The notes beneath the pieces are model-generated. The model did not search any database. It was not told the DNA's origin and saw nothing but the letters and a program-made list of their open reading frames with translations. DNA of 64,000 bases from Ziziphus jujuba (lineage: Eukaryota; Streptophyta; Magnoliopsida; Rosales; Rhamnaceae), in the NCBI RefSeq assembly GCF_031755915.1, contig NC_083384.1:27384001-27448000 (forward strand). The letters are read 5' to 3'. Positions within the stretch are counted from its first letter, which is position 1; each line of letters opens with the position of its first letter. The position numbers and the translations under genes were made by a program. Positions 39,341 through 51,400 of this stretch are shown piece by piece.

Positions 39341-40041
39341 ATTGAAGAAGACATGTTTTTGTTACTCCTTGTAAGTGCTTCATTGCTCTTCTTGTATCTT
39401 GCTTTCTAACTTGGGCTACAAGATTGTATTGTTCATGATGCCAAGCTACCATAAATAATTTCCTACCTGGCTGTTTTAGCCCCATGCCCATGGAAGTGGA
39501 AGAGTAAGTGATTGTCAGTTTGTTTCCATTTCACAGCAGAATATTAACATTTACTATATTTTAAAAAGCTTGCTTTCATTCTGTATTTTAGTGTCTCCTT
39601 GAAAGCTTTTTGGTTAGATTTGTATTTGGATTTTCATGTCAAAAACATTAGAATAACAATCCCACTTGAGAAAACGTTTTTTCAAGTCAAATAATCACAC
39701 CACTTAGGAGAGACTTCAGATGCGTTTAGGTTTGATAAACCAGATGGCCATTATGGAAATTAGTAGGTCCTGCAAGCGTTCGTTTTGCTCTACATTTCAA
39801 CATTAAGTACTGGCTCTTTTAAGCACAAACCTAAATAAAAGAAAGCCCAACTCATTTATAAAATTGGGCTAGAACATTGTTTCATGACAATTTTTAAACA
39901 AAAAAAAAAAAAAATAGTCTGTTTTTTATCCCTCTGTTTCCAACAATTTTTAAAAAAATATACATCACTAAATTAGCATATTTACTCAATACTCATGTTT
40001 ATGTTCGTATATATGCATGGAAGGTTTAGTAAAATGACATT

Positions 40042-40076
<35 letters not shown>

Positions 40077-40444
40077 CTTTGACATATATAGTTGATGACT
40101 TGTATGATTGATGTCTTAAGCTATTATTTATGTTGAGGATTCAACTATATATTCAAATTTTAAATTGAGACCTTATTAAATAATTAATGTAGCATCCCCT
40201 CTCTTGTAAACGAAAGATATATATTTAGCAATGTCAACTAACAAACACCAACCCCTAATCCAAAATATTTTATTTTATTTTATTTTCCAATCTGTATAAT
40301 CACAGAAACATAATGTATATAGTCCAGACACATATAATTATGCTGTTATTTTAGTACTCAAAATACATAGAATCCTACTCCAACGTGCATACAGGTTGTT
40401 CTTCATTCTAATACGTGCTTTCATGTTCCAACTCATTTGCTAGA
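39341..40444. other. Spacer between MCTP and GT47 genes
   Basis: The first part is the MCTP 3' UTR (an 'aataat' signal-like word near 39453). A T run of about 30 lies at 40044-40074. No further gene is seen. Confidence 0.5.
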
Positions 40445-40452
40445 CATAAATA
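40445..40452 (+). promoter_or_regulatory. TATA-like box for the GT47 gene
   Basis: A 'cataaata' sits 65 bp before the start codon, a reasonable core promoter spacing with a short leader. Only a weak match. Confidence 0.3.
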
Positions 40453-40509
40453 CCACTAGAAAAACGCAGAATCAAAGGTATATTCATAGATAGCAAACTC
40501 CTTCCCAAA

Positions 40510-42219
40510 ATGGCCATTTCTGTGTCTAAGAAGAAATCCAAACAATCCAAGAAAATTGTCGAGGAAAAACCTTGTAATTTCTCTTTCTGTGATACATTTC
40601 TATTCAGATTTCTATCTCGAATCCCTGCAGCAATTCTAATACTGTTTCTTGTCTTCGTTTGGTCCTCTTCCACCACCATTATTTCTGGCAATATTGTTCA
40701 TGTTTGTGTATCTTCAAGAAAGCTCAACAATCTTTATTGCCTTTCTGCTGGTTCTCAACCCAATTTTGACATCCCACATCCTGAGTTTTTCAGTAATACG
40801 ACTTCTATTACTCTCAGTGATACCACTTCCGTTAATCTCAGTAGCAGTAGTACTACTACCTCTGTTAGTCCAAGTACCAGCATAGAAACGAAGAAAGAGA
40901 TTGTTGAAGTTGTCAAAAAATTAGATGAATCTGATAAGATTGTTAGAGATACATCAGATGAAGATCGAGAAGATGAGGTTGCAAATGCAGTCAAGGTGGT
41001 CGAAGAGCAAATGCAAATGCACCGGTCATGGAAATCCGATCATAATCATGCTGCAGGGTGTGATGGAAAGGGGATATTTGTCTATGATTTGCCATCAAAG
41101 TTTAACAAAGACTTGGTGGGACAGTGCCACGAAATGGTTCCATGGATGGATTTCTGCCAGTATTTCAAAAATGAAGCACTTGGGGAGCCAATTCAAAGCC
41201 TTGGTAAAGGATGGTTTACGACTCATCAGTATTCATTGGAGCCAATATTCCATTCAAGAGTTTTGAAACATCCTTGCAGGGTTTACAATGAGAATGAAGC
41301 AAAACTTTTCTATGTACCATTCTATGGTGGTTTAGATGTTCTTAGATGGCATTTCAAAAATGTCTCTAATGATGTCAAAGACATTCTAGCTTTGGAGCTG
41401 ATAAAGTGGCTTGAAGCACAAAAACCATGGTCTAGGAATTCAGGCAAAGATCATGTATTTGTGTTGGGGAAAATCTCATGGGATTTTAGAAGAAATTTCA
41501 CTTCATGGGGTACTAGACTATTAGAGCTGGATCAAATGCAGAATCCAATAAAGCTTTTGATCGAAAGGCAACCTTGGCATGTAAATGACGTTGGAATTCC
41601 ACATCCAACTTACTTCCATCCACAATCAGACGATGATATAATCTCGTGGCAATCGAAGATCATCAGCTCATATCGAAAAACCTTGGTCAGCTTTGCTGGT
41701 GCAGCTAGGCCTGATTCAACCGAGACCATAAGATCGATTTTGATAAAACAATGTACTTCATCAGACAACCAGAAATGCAAGTTTCTTGATTGTAGTTCAA
41801 GGGGATGTGATCAACCCGAGTCAGTAATTCAGCTTTTCATGGAGTCTGAATTCTGCTTGCAGCCTCCAGGAGATAGTCCAACAAGAAAATCTGTATTTGA
41901 TTCATTGATATCAGGTTGTATACCTGTAATGTTTGATCCTTTTACAGCTTACTATCAGTATCCATGGCATTTACCAGAAGATCATGGTAGATATTCTATG
42001 TTCGTGGACAAAAATGAGGTTAGAGAAATGAAGGTCAATTTGGTCGAGAAGTTGATGAAAGTTCCATTGAAGGAGAGGCAGGAAATGAGAAGGTATATAG
42101 TCTATGAGTTATTGCCTGGTTTGGTGTATGGGGATCCAAATTCCCAGCTTGAGAAGTTTCATGATGCGTTTTCTATTGCAATGAGTAGTCTCCTAGAAAG
42201 GGCGAATAGATTGGAGTAA
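40510..42219 (+). CDS. GT47 exostosin-family glycosyltransferase, xyloglucan galactosyltransferase-like
   Basis: Intronless 569-residue type II Golgi membrane protein of the exostosin-like GT47 family, clade A (MUR3/XLT2 group), which adds galactosyl residues to xyloglucan side chains. A basic cytosolic tail (KKKSKQSKK) is followed by a membrane anchor at about residues 37-58 (RIPAAILILFLVFVWSS) and a Ser/Thr-rich stem. The catalytic region runs from about 183 (GIFVYDLPSKFN) through WFTTHQYSLEPIFH, FYVPFYGGLDVLRWHF and SFAGAARPD to the donor-binding FCLQPPGDSPTRKSVFDS at about 448, then GCIPVMFDP. These are all typical of the MUR3-like clade. Sequence alone does not tell which xyloglucan position or which sugar is used. 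Start chosen as the first in-frame ATG, giving MAISVSKKK. Confidence 0.93.
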   Translation: MAISVSKKKSKQSKKIVEEKPCNFSFCDTFLFRFLSRIPAAILILFLVFVWSSSTTIISGNIVHVCVSSRKLNNLYCLSAGSQPNFDIPHPEFFSNTTSITLSDTTSVNLSSSSTTTSVSPSTSIETKKEIVEVVKKLDESDKIVRDTSDEDREDEVANAVKVVEEQMQMHRSWKSDHNHAAGCDGKGIFVYDLPSKFNKDLVGQCHEMVPWMDFCQYFKNEALGEPIQSLGKGWFTTHQYSLEPIFHSRVLKHPCRVYNENEAKLFYVPFYGGLDVLRWHFKNVSNDVKDILALELIKWLEAQKPWSRNSGKDHVFVLGKISWDFRRNFTSWGTRLLELDQMQNPIKLLIERQPWHVNDVGIPHPTYFHPQSDDDIISWQSKIISSYRKTLVSFAGAARPDSTETIRSILIKQCTSSDNQKCKFLDCSSRGCDQPESVIQLFMESEFCLQPPGDSPTRKSVFDSLISGCIPVMFDPFTAYYQYPWHLPEDHGRYSMFVDKNEVREMKVNLVEKLMKVPLKERQEMRRYIVYELLPGLVYGDPNSQLEKFHDAFSIAMSSLLERANRLE

Positions 42220-42373
42220 AGTTGTATTCGTTTAATGTTAGTCAGCATGGTCTCCCTTTGATTGATTATTTGTACTCTTTATTCTTTTTTTCTTTTTTTA
42301 ATTATATATATATATATATATATTCACCGATCTATTTGAAGTGTAGATCATAAACTTGGTATTAGGGAAATAT

Positions 42374-42434
42374 AACTCTACTATTAATATTTTGTTACAA
42401 AAAAAAAAAAAAAAAAACTCTACTATTAATATTT
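42374..42434. mobile_element. Poly(A)-only micro-insertion with 17-19 bp target duplication
   Basis: The sequence 'ctctactattaatattt' occurs at 42376-42392 and 42418-42434 (extendable by two A). Between the copies lie only 'tgttac' and a run of about 19 A. This looks like a target-primed reverse transcription product that kept little more than the poly(A) tail. It lies just after the GT47 gene. Confidence 0.6.
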
Positions 42435-42623
42435 ATTTGGCCAAAATTTTTAAGAAAAATTATCATTTGTTTGTATCACATTTTAAGTCACTATTGACAC
42501 AAATAACTAGCAAAAGATGTAGAAATTTCTAATTTGGGCTATCAAATATTCCAAATCAATCATGATAACCACTCTAATTAAAATTTTGCAGTAACTATAT
42601 TTTATCCCTTTCTATTTTTATCA

Positions 42624-44945
42624 ATGATAATATTAATGATTGTAAAACTTGTAAATATCAATTGGAAATATTCTGTAAAGTCGACCCCATTTTATGAGGA
42701 GCATCTTGATGAAGAAAATGGTTTCTCATCTTATTCAGGCACAGATACGGGAAGGATTGGCTCTGGTCATCAGACCATAAACTCTAAATCGTGCTTTGTA
42801 ACCTCAGATTCCTCATCTCAAGCCACACCTTGGGATATAGAAGATTGCCCTGATATTGACACACTTGAAGAGAGATCTAGATCTGTTATAAGGGCTGGCA
42901 ATAAGAATTTTTTGGATAGTGAAGAAAAGGATCACAGATTCAGTTATGACATGAAGTTGAACAGCTCCAGCCAAGAGAACTACACCACGTGTTGGACAAA
43001 AAGTGGATTAGATTTTACCACTCCATGCCGATTCCCTCAAAGACACAATTTGAATATTGAAATTTCCCCGCTTTGCACAGATATATTGACAGATGAGACA
43101 CACTGGTCAAATTGTGATTCACATGATGGAGATCACACGGATACTGGAATCTACAAAAGCCAAAGAGGCCAGCTTGCAGACTACCAGCACTGTGAAAGGT
43201 ATCATTCTATCAACGAAAGGTCAAGAAGCCACTCGGCTCCACCCTTTTATAGAAGTAAAAGAAGGTTTATTGCCTTGAATCATCCTGTGACAAAGGAAAC
43301 AGGTGAAGTCAATGTCCCTGCTTACGTTGGTATTCTTATGTGAATTTCTATTTAAGAGTTGGTGAGAAGCAAGACTAGCTAATAAACCTGTATGGTGCAG
43401 AAGCGGCCGAGATGAAGCATCCCCATCATTCTTCTGATACTTTTCATCAAAATTTGAAGCAAAGTGCTGTGGAGGATTTATTCTTAGATACCAGGTGCAC
43501 CTTAGTATCTCTCTCTTCTTCGTCTTTCTCTCTTGTACTTGTACTTCTTCTTCACTCTCTTTCTCTTCTCTTCTCTTTTTTCTTTTTTACTTTGGAAGTT
43601 GCTGAAAGTAGTTTAATTTGTTAGTCACCCTAGACTCGCTTCCAGGCCAGATGAGAATAATGTGACAGACCTTGAAGAAGACATCAAGAATGTTCACAAA
43701 GATGGAAAGCTTGAACAATCTCTACATGTCAAAATTACAAATACTGATCCAGTTAAAGGTATTTTGGTTTATTTATACAGAAGTTATGCCCATTAGATAA
43801 ATTCATACTGAGAAATCAGGTATTGAGGGATCTGGAATGATTGAAGAGACTAACAAAAGTTTTTGCAATAGCAAGTGTTTTTCATGAATCATTAAATGAG
43901 CAATCATTGAATGACAAAGAAAAATAGTTCAGTCTGTTGCAGCTTGTGTTGATTGCTTAGATATCTGCACAGCAGTATAAGCTTTATAGTGAACCTGATG
44001 CTAGAAGTACAATGTTGATTTTTCAGAAATTGTCTCTACGGAATTTCAAGATTACCTTGATTCCTGGACTAAGTGGGGGAAACGCTATCCACAGACTTCC
44101 CTAAGTGATCTTGCATTTTTTTTAACCTTTTTTTCTATTAATAATGAGTTATTCAGCTCCATAATAATTTAATGCAATAAATACTGCCCATTCTAATCAA
44201 CTGGTGATTGGAGATTTAATCATGTGGTATGCAGAGTAATAATAAATTACACGATGTCCGCAATCAGAGTGATATGCTTGATATTTCTTCCCGGTTCTTG
44301 CACCTCGCTACTGACTCATTAGTTCCTAATTCTATTAACAAGCATTTCCTTGAGAATGCCAAAGTTCTCCAACAGGTGGATAAGAAGTTTATTCCAATAT
44401 TTGTGGCTGGCAAAACGCTTGCTGTTATTGATCAGGTTCATTCATACTTCTAGATCATATTTCTCATCTAAATCTCATACATGCACAAGTTACACTAGGT
44501 TATGACTTCGAAGTGGCTTTTTCTTACAGCATGCTGCAGATGAAAGGATTCGGCTAGAGGAGCTGCGTCAAAAGGTACAGATGTTTTTCCTACTGAAACT
44601 TTTAGAAAGATTTAATTTATTGCGTCTGACAAGTTTATTTAATGAGTAGGTCTTGTCTGGAGAAGCCAGGACTATTACGTATCTGGATGCTGAACAAGAA
44701 CTGGTATGTCTCTATTTGATGCTTCATGAAGCTTTAATTGGTTACTTGGGTATTTGAGTTTCTTGTTATGTGTAATTTTAGATGCTGCCAGAGATTGGGT
44801 TACCACTTATTGCACAATTATGCTGAGTCAGTAAAAGAGTGGGCTTGGATCTGCAACATTAAGGTCTTTATCATTCTAATCTTTTGCAGGAATTTGAACA
44901 TTCTCCATGAGAAACCTACAATTGTCACACTTCTTGCAGTGAGCA
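42624..44945 (+). pseudogene. MLH3: Truncated MLH3-like mismatch-repair gene fragment
   Basis: Matches the middle and C-terminal part of MutL homologue MLH3, a meiotic and mismatch-repair endonuclease subunit. A long first exon (to about 43336) includes RSRSHSAPPFYRSKRRF. It splices in frame to AEMKHPHHSSDTFHQNL (from about 43401), then PDENNVTDLEEDI (from about 43649), then EIVSTEFQDYLDSWTKWG. The next segment (from 44235) has LQQVDKKFIPIFVAGKTLAV and IDQ, followed by HAADERIRLEELRQK and VLSGEARTITYLDAEQEL. Together these contain the metal-binding DQHA(X)2E(X)4E endonuclease motif. After MLPEIG the frame shifts and meets a stop, although the shifted frame continues GYHLLHNYAE...WICNI. The N-terminal ATPase domain is absent and the homology stops near 'TIVTLLA', before the C-terminus. 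Both ends are lost, so a pseudogene is the best call. Confidence 0.8.
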
Positions 44946-47900
44946 TCATCATTTCTCTTTTTTAATTCTTGCAGCTCTTATGTGCGCTCAAATCATGTCA
45001 AAAAAAAGAATTTTTGAAAATTATCGAATATTGATAAAATCTTGATTCAAATTTATAATAAAATAAAATAAAATTAATTGTTATTGAAATTCCATCATAT
45101 TCTTATTTCCTTAAAATTTTATCAATTTAATTGTAAAAGTTGGAAAAATATTAATGGAAATTACCATAACACTCTCTCCAGAAGTCAATTTAACGAATAT
45201 TATCATAACATTCATTTTCACATGAAGATCCAACCTCTTTGAAATTTAATTTGGATTTTTATATACGTTCAATAATATTTTAAAATTTAATAAAAATTAA
45301 AATTATTTTAAAAGTTTTATAAAAATCATTGTGGAAATTTCTAAAATATCAACAAATTATAGATATTTTAAACATTGGTGGAAACATATCTTGAAAATTT
45401 TCCATATGATATTGTCATTGTTTTGAATTGACAATTTTTTAGAACATAATTAAATATGATTTTTTCAAGGATAAATCTTAATCCTATATATAGAGAGAGA
45501 GGACTTCAAAACGTTCTATTTTCATTCTCTATTCCTAAGCCATTTATATGTAGTGAGGATTTCAAATCTTTATATTTTCATTCTTTATTCTCGAACCAAG
45601 TTGAAAAATTCAATTTAATACGGCTATGGTGGGTGAAATTATTCAATAAATAAATAAATAAATAAATTCGTGTTTGATAAATAATTCGATGCCACAATTT
45701 TTTGTTTTTTTTTTTAAATTTCAATGTTTCAATCTTAAGTCACCCCAACATTACGACGAGATGAGAAAGCAAAATGTTTGATATGTGGTTCTAGGCATTT
45801 AAATTTTAATAACAATAATACTGTAATGCTATTGGAAGGTCAAAGAAAAATGGTTATACATTTAGATGTATGTTTAAAAAACTCAGATTTTGTTATTATT
45901 AAATAATAATAATAATGTAATGTTATTGTAGAATGAAAAAAAGAAAATTGATTATACACCTAAATATATGTGTTAAAGAAGTCATGCTAGATTTGTACTT
46001 GATGATCCTTACCAATTTTAGCGAAATAGATTATGTAAATTAGCTTTTTAAAAAGTAAGTTTTATATTTTTCAATATTTGCAATTCAAAAACCTTCTCTA
46101 TTTTACTTTCTATCATTATTTGTAATATTTTAAATTCCAATAATGAATTACAAATTGCATTATTTGAAGTGTTTTTAATATTTGAAATTCTAATAATGAA
46201 TTACAAATTGCATTATTTGAAGTGACATTTGTTTGATTTCTGCCCTTCGTGTATATAGATTTGTCATTATTCTTACATCCATTGAAGGTTTAAATGTAAT
46301 TTACACAACATTAAATTTGTGCTTTTGCATTAATTCTTGATAATACTAACATAACACTTTTTTACATAAAGCATATTAACATAACATTATCATAAAACTC
46401 CCTTTCATATGTAGATATAGCTTTTGTTGAACTCAATTTGAATTTTTTAAATTTTATAAAAATTAAAATTTAATAGATTAAAAATTATAGTGGAAATTTT
46501 AAAAATATTAATAGATATTATGAAAATTTTGAAGGGGGTTGATATGAAAATATATGGATAGAAATTTTTTTGAAAATATCAAAAATTTTGACAAGAATTA
46601 TAATTTTTTTTTTCAGCATAAATATCCTATTCACTTATTGAAATGATGAAAATTTCAGAAAAATATTACAAAAATTATTAATATTTTAAACATTACTTTA
46701 AACAATATTAATTTTTGTCGTTTACCTCAATTTATGAATTGAGTTTTCTATTATTTTCCTAACCATTTTGCCAAATTAGGCATACATATTATAGAAAAGT
46801 GAAATGAAATAAAGTAAAACAGTTTTTAAACAACATTATATGAGTTTTATGAAATTAATTTTATAAAATTAAATGCATGCTTAGAGTTTAAATAAATAAA
46901 TAAATATAATATAATATTTTAAATAGAATGTGAAAAACTTTGTAATCTAGAGGACAAAATACAAAAAGTAAATGGTATAGGTTAATGGGGCAAAACCCAA
47001 TCATCCTTTAAATTTAAAATTTTAATATGATGGTTACAGTTTAATTTTAAATTCAAAACCTCACATCTAAAAAAGTGAAAATTACCGTTAGAGTATTCTT
47101 GGAGGGCCTATGGATCTTATAAATATGAAAACATTTTACATTTTCTTTTGTGGATTTTAGATTTATTTCTTTATCAAGTGAAGAAACTCTCAAAATATTT
47201 GATGACATCAGCCATGACGAAAATGAAATAAGCAATAAATTGATTTCTGTATGTTACCATGAAAACGGTCCGCATCCAGGACCAGTCTTTGTCATATCTC
47301 AATATTCTTCCCAAAATAAGAAAATCTTATTCTATCAATGTGAACAGTAGAAAAAAAATTAAAGACTATGGAAGCCCAATTTTGCTGTCAAAGATTTGTT
47401 CCTTTCCCATATAATCAAATTTTTATCTCATTATATTTCGTAAAATAATTTTAAATTAGTAAAATCATATTATTAAATAATTTAATTTAAAGATGTTTCA
47501 TCATAAACTACTCAATACTTTTGTTACTTAAAAATATTTGGTAATTTATATATGACCTAACTTTCCAACCAAGTTTGTATTAAAATTTAGAGGTCATTTT
47601 TAGTACAAAAGGATATAACAAATATTTTTGATCAATTACTTTAGTCAATTGGATAAAAAATTATTCAACGTTAAAAACTGTTTTATTTTGAATAGATTAT
47701 ACTTTTTTTAAATTAAATTATTTTGTAATAACTTTTTTTTATTAAAAATAAAAATCTATATACCATTGTTATGATAATTTATTAAAAATATAAGAAATTC
47801 TGATTTTGTACTAAGATGAAGATGAAGGAGAAGAAGGGAATTCTGATTTTGTTCCGAAATCCAAAGGTGTAACAAAGACAAATTAAGGTTGGTATAATAG

Positions 47901-48275
47901 ATACACTTTTATATTACCATTTTGAGTTTGTGGAGCCTAGTGTCACTATCAATCGAGTAATTCTAATGACAAAATAAATAATAAATAAAAAAAAATAAAA
48001 GAAACTACTACTTTCACACAGACAAAGCCCAATGAAGACAAAAAAAAAACGAGGCAGCCCAATTTCATAGCCTACTCCGAACCCCCATTCACACAGTCCA
48101 CACCATCTCTATTCAAAGTCCATGCACCATGACGTGTTATCTGATGCAAATTGAATCTCCGATGTTCGTCCATAAACCACTTCCACACGACACTTGGTCA
48201 ATTCCAAAGCCACGTGTAGGACCGAGAAATTTCCACGTATGCTCAGGCATTTTTCGCATTCTATATACCAGATAC
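44946..48275. other. AT-rich spacer between the MLH3 relic and GPX6
   Basis: No gene is supported. A 49-bp tandem repeat lies at 46123-46224. Short frames near 45456-45653 and 47053-47350 have no recognisable domain. The less AT-rich part from about 48000 is the GPX6 promoter region. Confidence 0.5.
46123..46224. repeat. 49-bp tandem repeat, period 53 bp
   Basis: Copies at 46123-46171 and 46176-46224 share 'aataatgaattacaaattg' and 'cattatttgaagtg', with two differences near the start. A young local duplication in spacer DNA. Confidence 0.8.
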
Positions 48276-48276
48276 A

Positions 48277-48301
48277 TAGATAGATAGATAGATAGATAGA
48301 G
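48277..48301. repeat. (GATA)n microsatellite in the GPX6 promoter region
   Basis: About six TAGA/GATA units lie some 90 bp before the TATA box of the GPX6-like gene. Length variation here could be tested for effects on expression, but none is implied by the sequence. Confidence 0.75.
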
Positions 48302-48391
48302 ATGGTCACACTTTCCAAGGGCTTAGCTCAGAAAGGCCAAAAATAAAAAATGGTTTGAAGATTGGTGGTGGGGTCCAAATTTTCTTATCGC

Positions 48392-48399
48392 TATATAAA
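48392..48399 (+). promoter_or_regulatory. TATA box candidate for the GPX6-like gene
   Basis: A 'tatataaa' lies 38 bp before the first ATG (48430) and 245 bp before the second in-frame ATG (48637). If transcription starts about 30 bp downstream, the first ATG has an extremely short leader, so some ribosomes may use the second. Confidence 0.55.
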
Positions 48400-48429
48400 T
48401 ATTCGTGGATTTCTTTGTGTTTGGTCCCA

Positions 48430-48874
48430 ATGCTTTGCTCGTCGACTCGCCTCTTCCGTAGAAATCTTTCTATCTCTGCTATTTCGTCTTCTTTTCTGCT
48501 GTCTAATCGATTCTCTTGCGGTTCTAAGCGTACCCTTTTCGTTTCTTCTCAAATTCCTTCTTTTTCTTCCAGTTTTATAGATACCCGAGCAAATTTTCAG
48601 AGACCCATTTGGAGTTCTTTGAGATCCGAACATACAATGGCTAGCCAATCAAAGACCGGATCCATCCATGACTTCACTGTTAAGGTTTGTCCAAAAAGGA
48701 TTCCTTTTATTTATTTATTTTTTTTTTGTTGTTGTTGTTGTTTAGATTGTTTCATGTGGGTCTATTGAGAACAACCACTATTTTAATTTTTAATTTTTAA
48801 ATTTTTAATCGTTGTTTTATTTGGGTTTTTGGAGAATTGAAAAAGCTTACTTCATGTTGATTTTTGTGTGAAGA

Positions 48875-48905
<31 letters not shown>

Positions 48906-50534
48906 GGTTGATCTTTTTCAATTGCTAGTAGTTTGCCTTTGTTTTCTGGATACAAACAAAGTTAATAAGTTTGATGTTTTACTCAAAAATTGAACTTGAT
49001 ACTGTTAATTCTTTTGTAGTTCATTTTATCTGTACTTAAATAATGAGGAAGATGTCTGTTAGTATAGTTCGAGCTAGTAAGCGCCGGCAACCATTTTCAG
49101 ACTGAACCTTAAAATCAAATACCCATCTTGGAATGGACTTTATATTACTAGTTGGCCTTTTAATTTAAGGGGTTATGTTATTCCCTATGAGATTGCTGTA
49201 ATTATTGTTTTTCCCTATGTTTGGGTATCAATAAACTGAGAAAATTTTGCATCTGTTTCTGCAAGAGTGAGTTGTCAGTTTCTGTCTGATTTGGTATTCC
49301 GCTGTGTAGGTTAGGCTTACGCCGTTCAGGTTTAAGTAATTTTGCATGACTCATTTGGAGCCAACTTTTTGTTCTAATTCTTTGATAAACGATCTCATAT
49401 AATGACTGGAAATGAATATATCCTTTTATCTCCAGGATGCTAAGGGAAATGATGTTGATCTCAGCATCTATAAGGGGAAGGTCCTCTTGATTGTTAATGT
49501 CGCATCGCAATGGTATGGCATTGGATTTCCTTTTCTGATATCTATTCTTGCAACTTATGTTCATGAACCATATCTCATATTTACTGTTTGATTTGCTTTT
49601 GATACAGTGGCTTGACCAATTCAAACTACACTGAGCTTGCACAGGTGTATGAGAAATACAAAAACCAAGGTTTAACTTTACTTCTTTACTTTGTTATTAG
49701 CTGATGCTCTCTCTTGGGCATGATTGCTATTTATGGTTATAGACTTTGCTTGGAAGAATATCACATCAGAGGAACTCTCTTTTGCTTATTCTTTGTTTTC
49801 TCTCTTAAGCTGTCTTTCTAGAGATCACTTAATTTTTCAGATGTCATGCAGTTATTTGGAGGCTACTTCTCCAATCAATTCTAATTCTTTGTGGTTTTTT
49901 TTCTTTTCTTTTCTTTAGGACACAGAAGGCTAATTTCTCTTTTGGTTCTGGTTATGTAGGATTGGAAATTCTGGCATTCCCTTGTAATCAGTTTGGAGCT
50001 CAGGAACCAGGGACCAATGACGAGATTGTAGAGTTTGCATGCACTCGTTTTAAGGCCGAGTATCCCATCTTTGATAAGGTAGGAGCATGGGATTCTCTTT
50101 TCCTTTCCCTGTAAAATTGAGTTCCTGATGCCGAAGGTTAATAGCAAAACTCACTTTTATCTGGATCAAAATAATGGGCAATTTTCAAATTTCAATACCT
50201 GCTTTGAGTCTAGGTGGATGTGAATGGTGACAATGCGGCTCCAGTGTACAAGTTCTTAAAATCAAGCAAAGGTGGACTCTTTGGGGACAGCATCAAGTGG
50301 AACTTTTCCAAGTTCCTTGTTGACAAAGATGGAAATGTTGTTGACCGCTATGCACCCACAACTTCTCCACTTAGCATTGAGGTAGTAAAATCTCAGTCAT
50401 TGCCTTTAAACTCAAAAGCTCATTTCATTCACGTCAAGAATTCTGTTTTCTCCTTATCTGATAAACTAACAGAAAGTTATCTTCTTTTCTTGCTTTTGCA
50501 GAAGGATATAAAGAAACTTCTGGGGGTTGCATAA
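48430..50534 (+). CDS. GPX6: Glutathione peroxidase 6-like, organelle-targeted form
   Basis: Plant thioredoxin-dependent peroxidase that reduces H2O2 and lipid hydroperoxides. Exons: 48430-48684, 49436-49512, 49608-49669, 49960-50078, 50214-50381 and 50502-50534, giving 237 residues. The first 69 residues are rich in Ser, Arg and Phe with almost no acids ([16 protein letters not shown]...), like a mitochondrial or plastid transit peptide; the core starts at a second in-frame ATG (48637; [16 protein letters not shown]). The codon of the peroxidatic Cys (about residue 111, in NVASQCGLT) is split by intron 2. The GPX signature FPCNQFG and the WNF segment follow, and the Cys in [11 protein letters not shown] is the resolving Cys of plant GPXs. 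It is a normal Cys enzyme; there is no selenocysteine. Alternative starts could give dual targeting (organelle and cytosol). Confidence 0.95.
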
Positions 50535-51400
50535 ATCAGCTCTCTAAATTAGGATTCTACTATGAATAAGCATTGTAATGAGCACTCTCTCATAATGTAT
50601 TGCCCCGATGGAGGACATATGCAACGGTTTATACTCAAATTATGTATTTAGTGAAACAGCACTTTATGTTCAAATGAAAGCTTAATTGTTATAAAATTTG
50701 AGCTCTTCATCTATAGTAATCCAAACCCAGTAAGCAGTTGTATGAGTTTCTTTAACTACTTGCTAAAAATGGCTGGCAATGTAAATGTTGAAACAAGTTT
50801 TGTAAAGCTTATAAGTGTCTTCAGAGTGTTGTGTTGGGTGGGTTACAGAAAAACATATTTAGCACCAAAGAGTATTGGAAAATGCAAGCACATTTAATGA
50901 AGAAAAAGCTTTGATTCTTAAAGAAATAAAATATTAAAATATAAGTACGATTTAATACATCAATAAATACTATAGCATCATTTGTAAAATTTTACGGAAG
51001 TGGAAATTATATAAAATCAAAGGACCTTAGTTTTATTACTTTTTAAAAAGAAATAAATCTTAATATTTCGAAGATTTTATTTGATTCATGTAAAATTCTT
51101 TATTGGATTGGAGGGGTAATAGAAAAGCGTCGTTACAAGTAGCGTTTTATCTTGAACTTAAGTCTTAGATTCTTCTAGCGTTTTCTGAATGAATAATCAT
51201 TGCGTCAGAGAAACAAGGCGTGGTGGAGTGCGAGTGGATTGAAACTTGGCGAGTCAAAACAATAAAAAGGCATGCTTCATGGTCGAAAGACTACAAACTC
51301 TGCTCTATTATATAGTTTTCTTATTTTACCGAATTCTGGGTTTGTTTGTTCTCTTTATAGTAGCTCCTTTTAACTTCATAGTTAAAACACCGGCTAGAGG
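50535..51400. other. GPX6 3' end and GPX8 promoter region
   Basis: The first part is GPX6 3' UTR. A possible TATA element 'ttatatag' is at 51308-51315, about 90 bp before the GPX8 start. No other gene is seen in this 866-bp gap. Confidence 0.45.

Noticed and set aside
51308..51315. TATA-like element for GPX8
   Set aside because: Not listed as its own feature: weak match in very AT-rich DNA, so only mentioned in the spacer entry.
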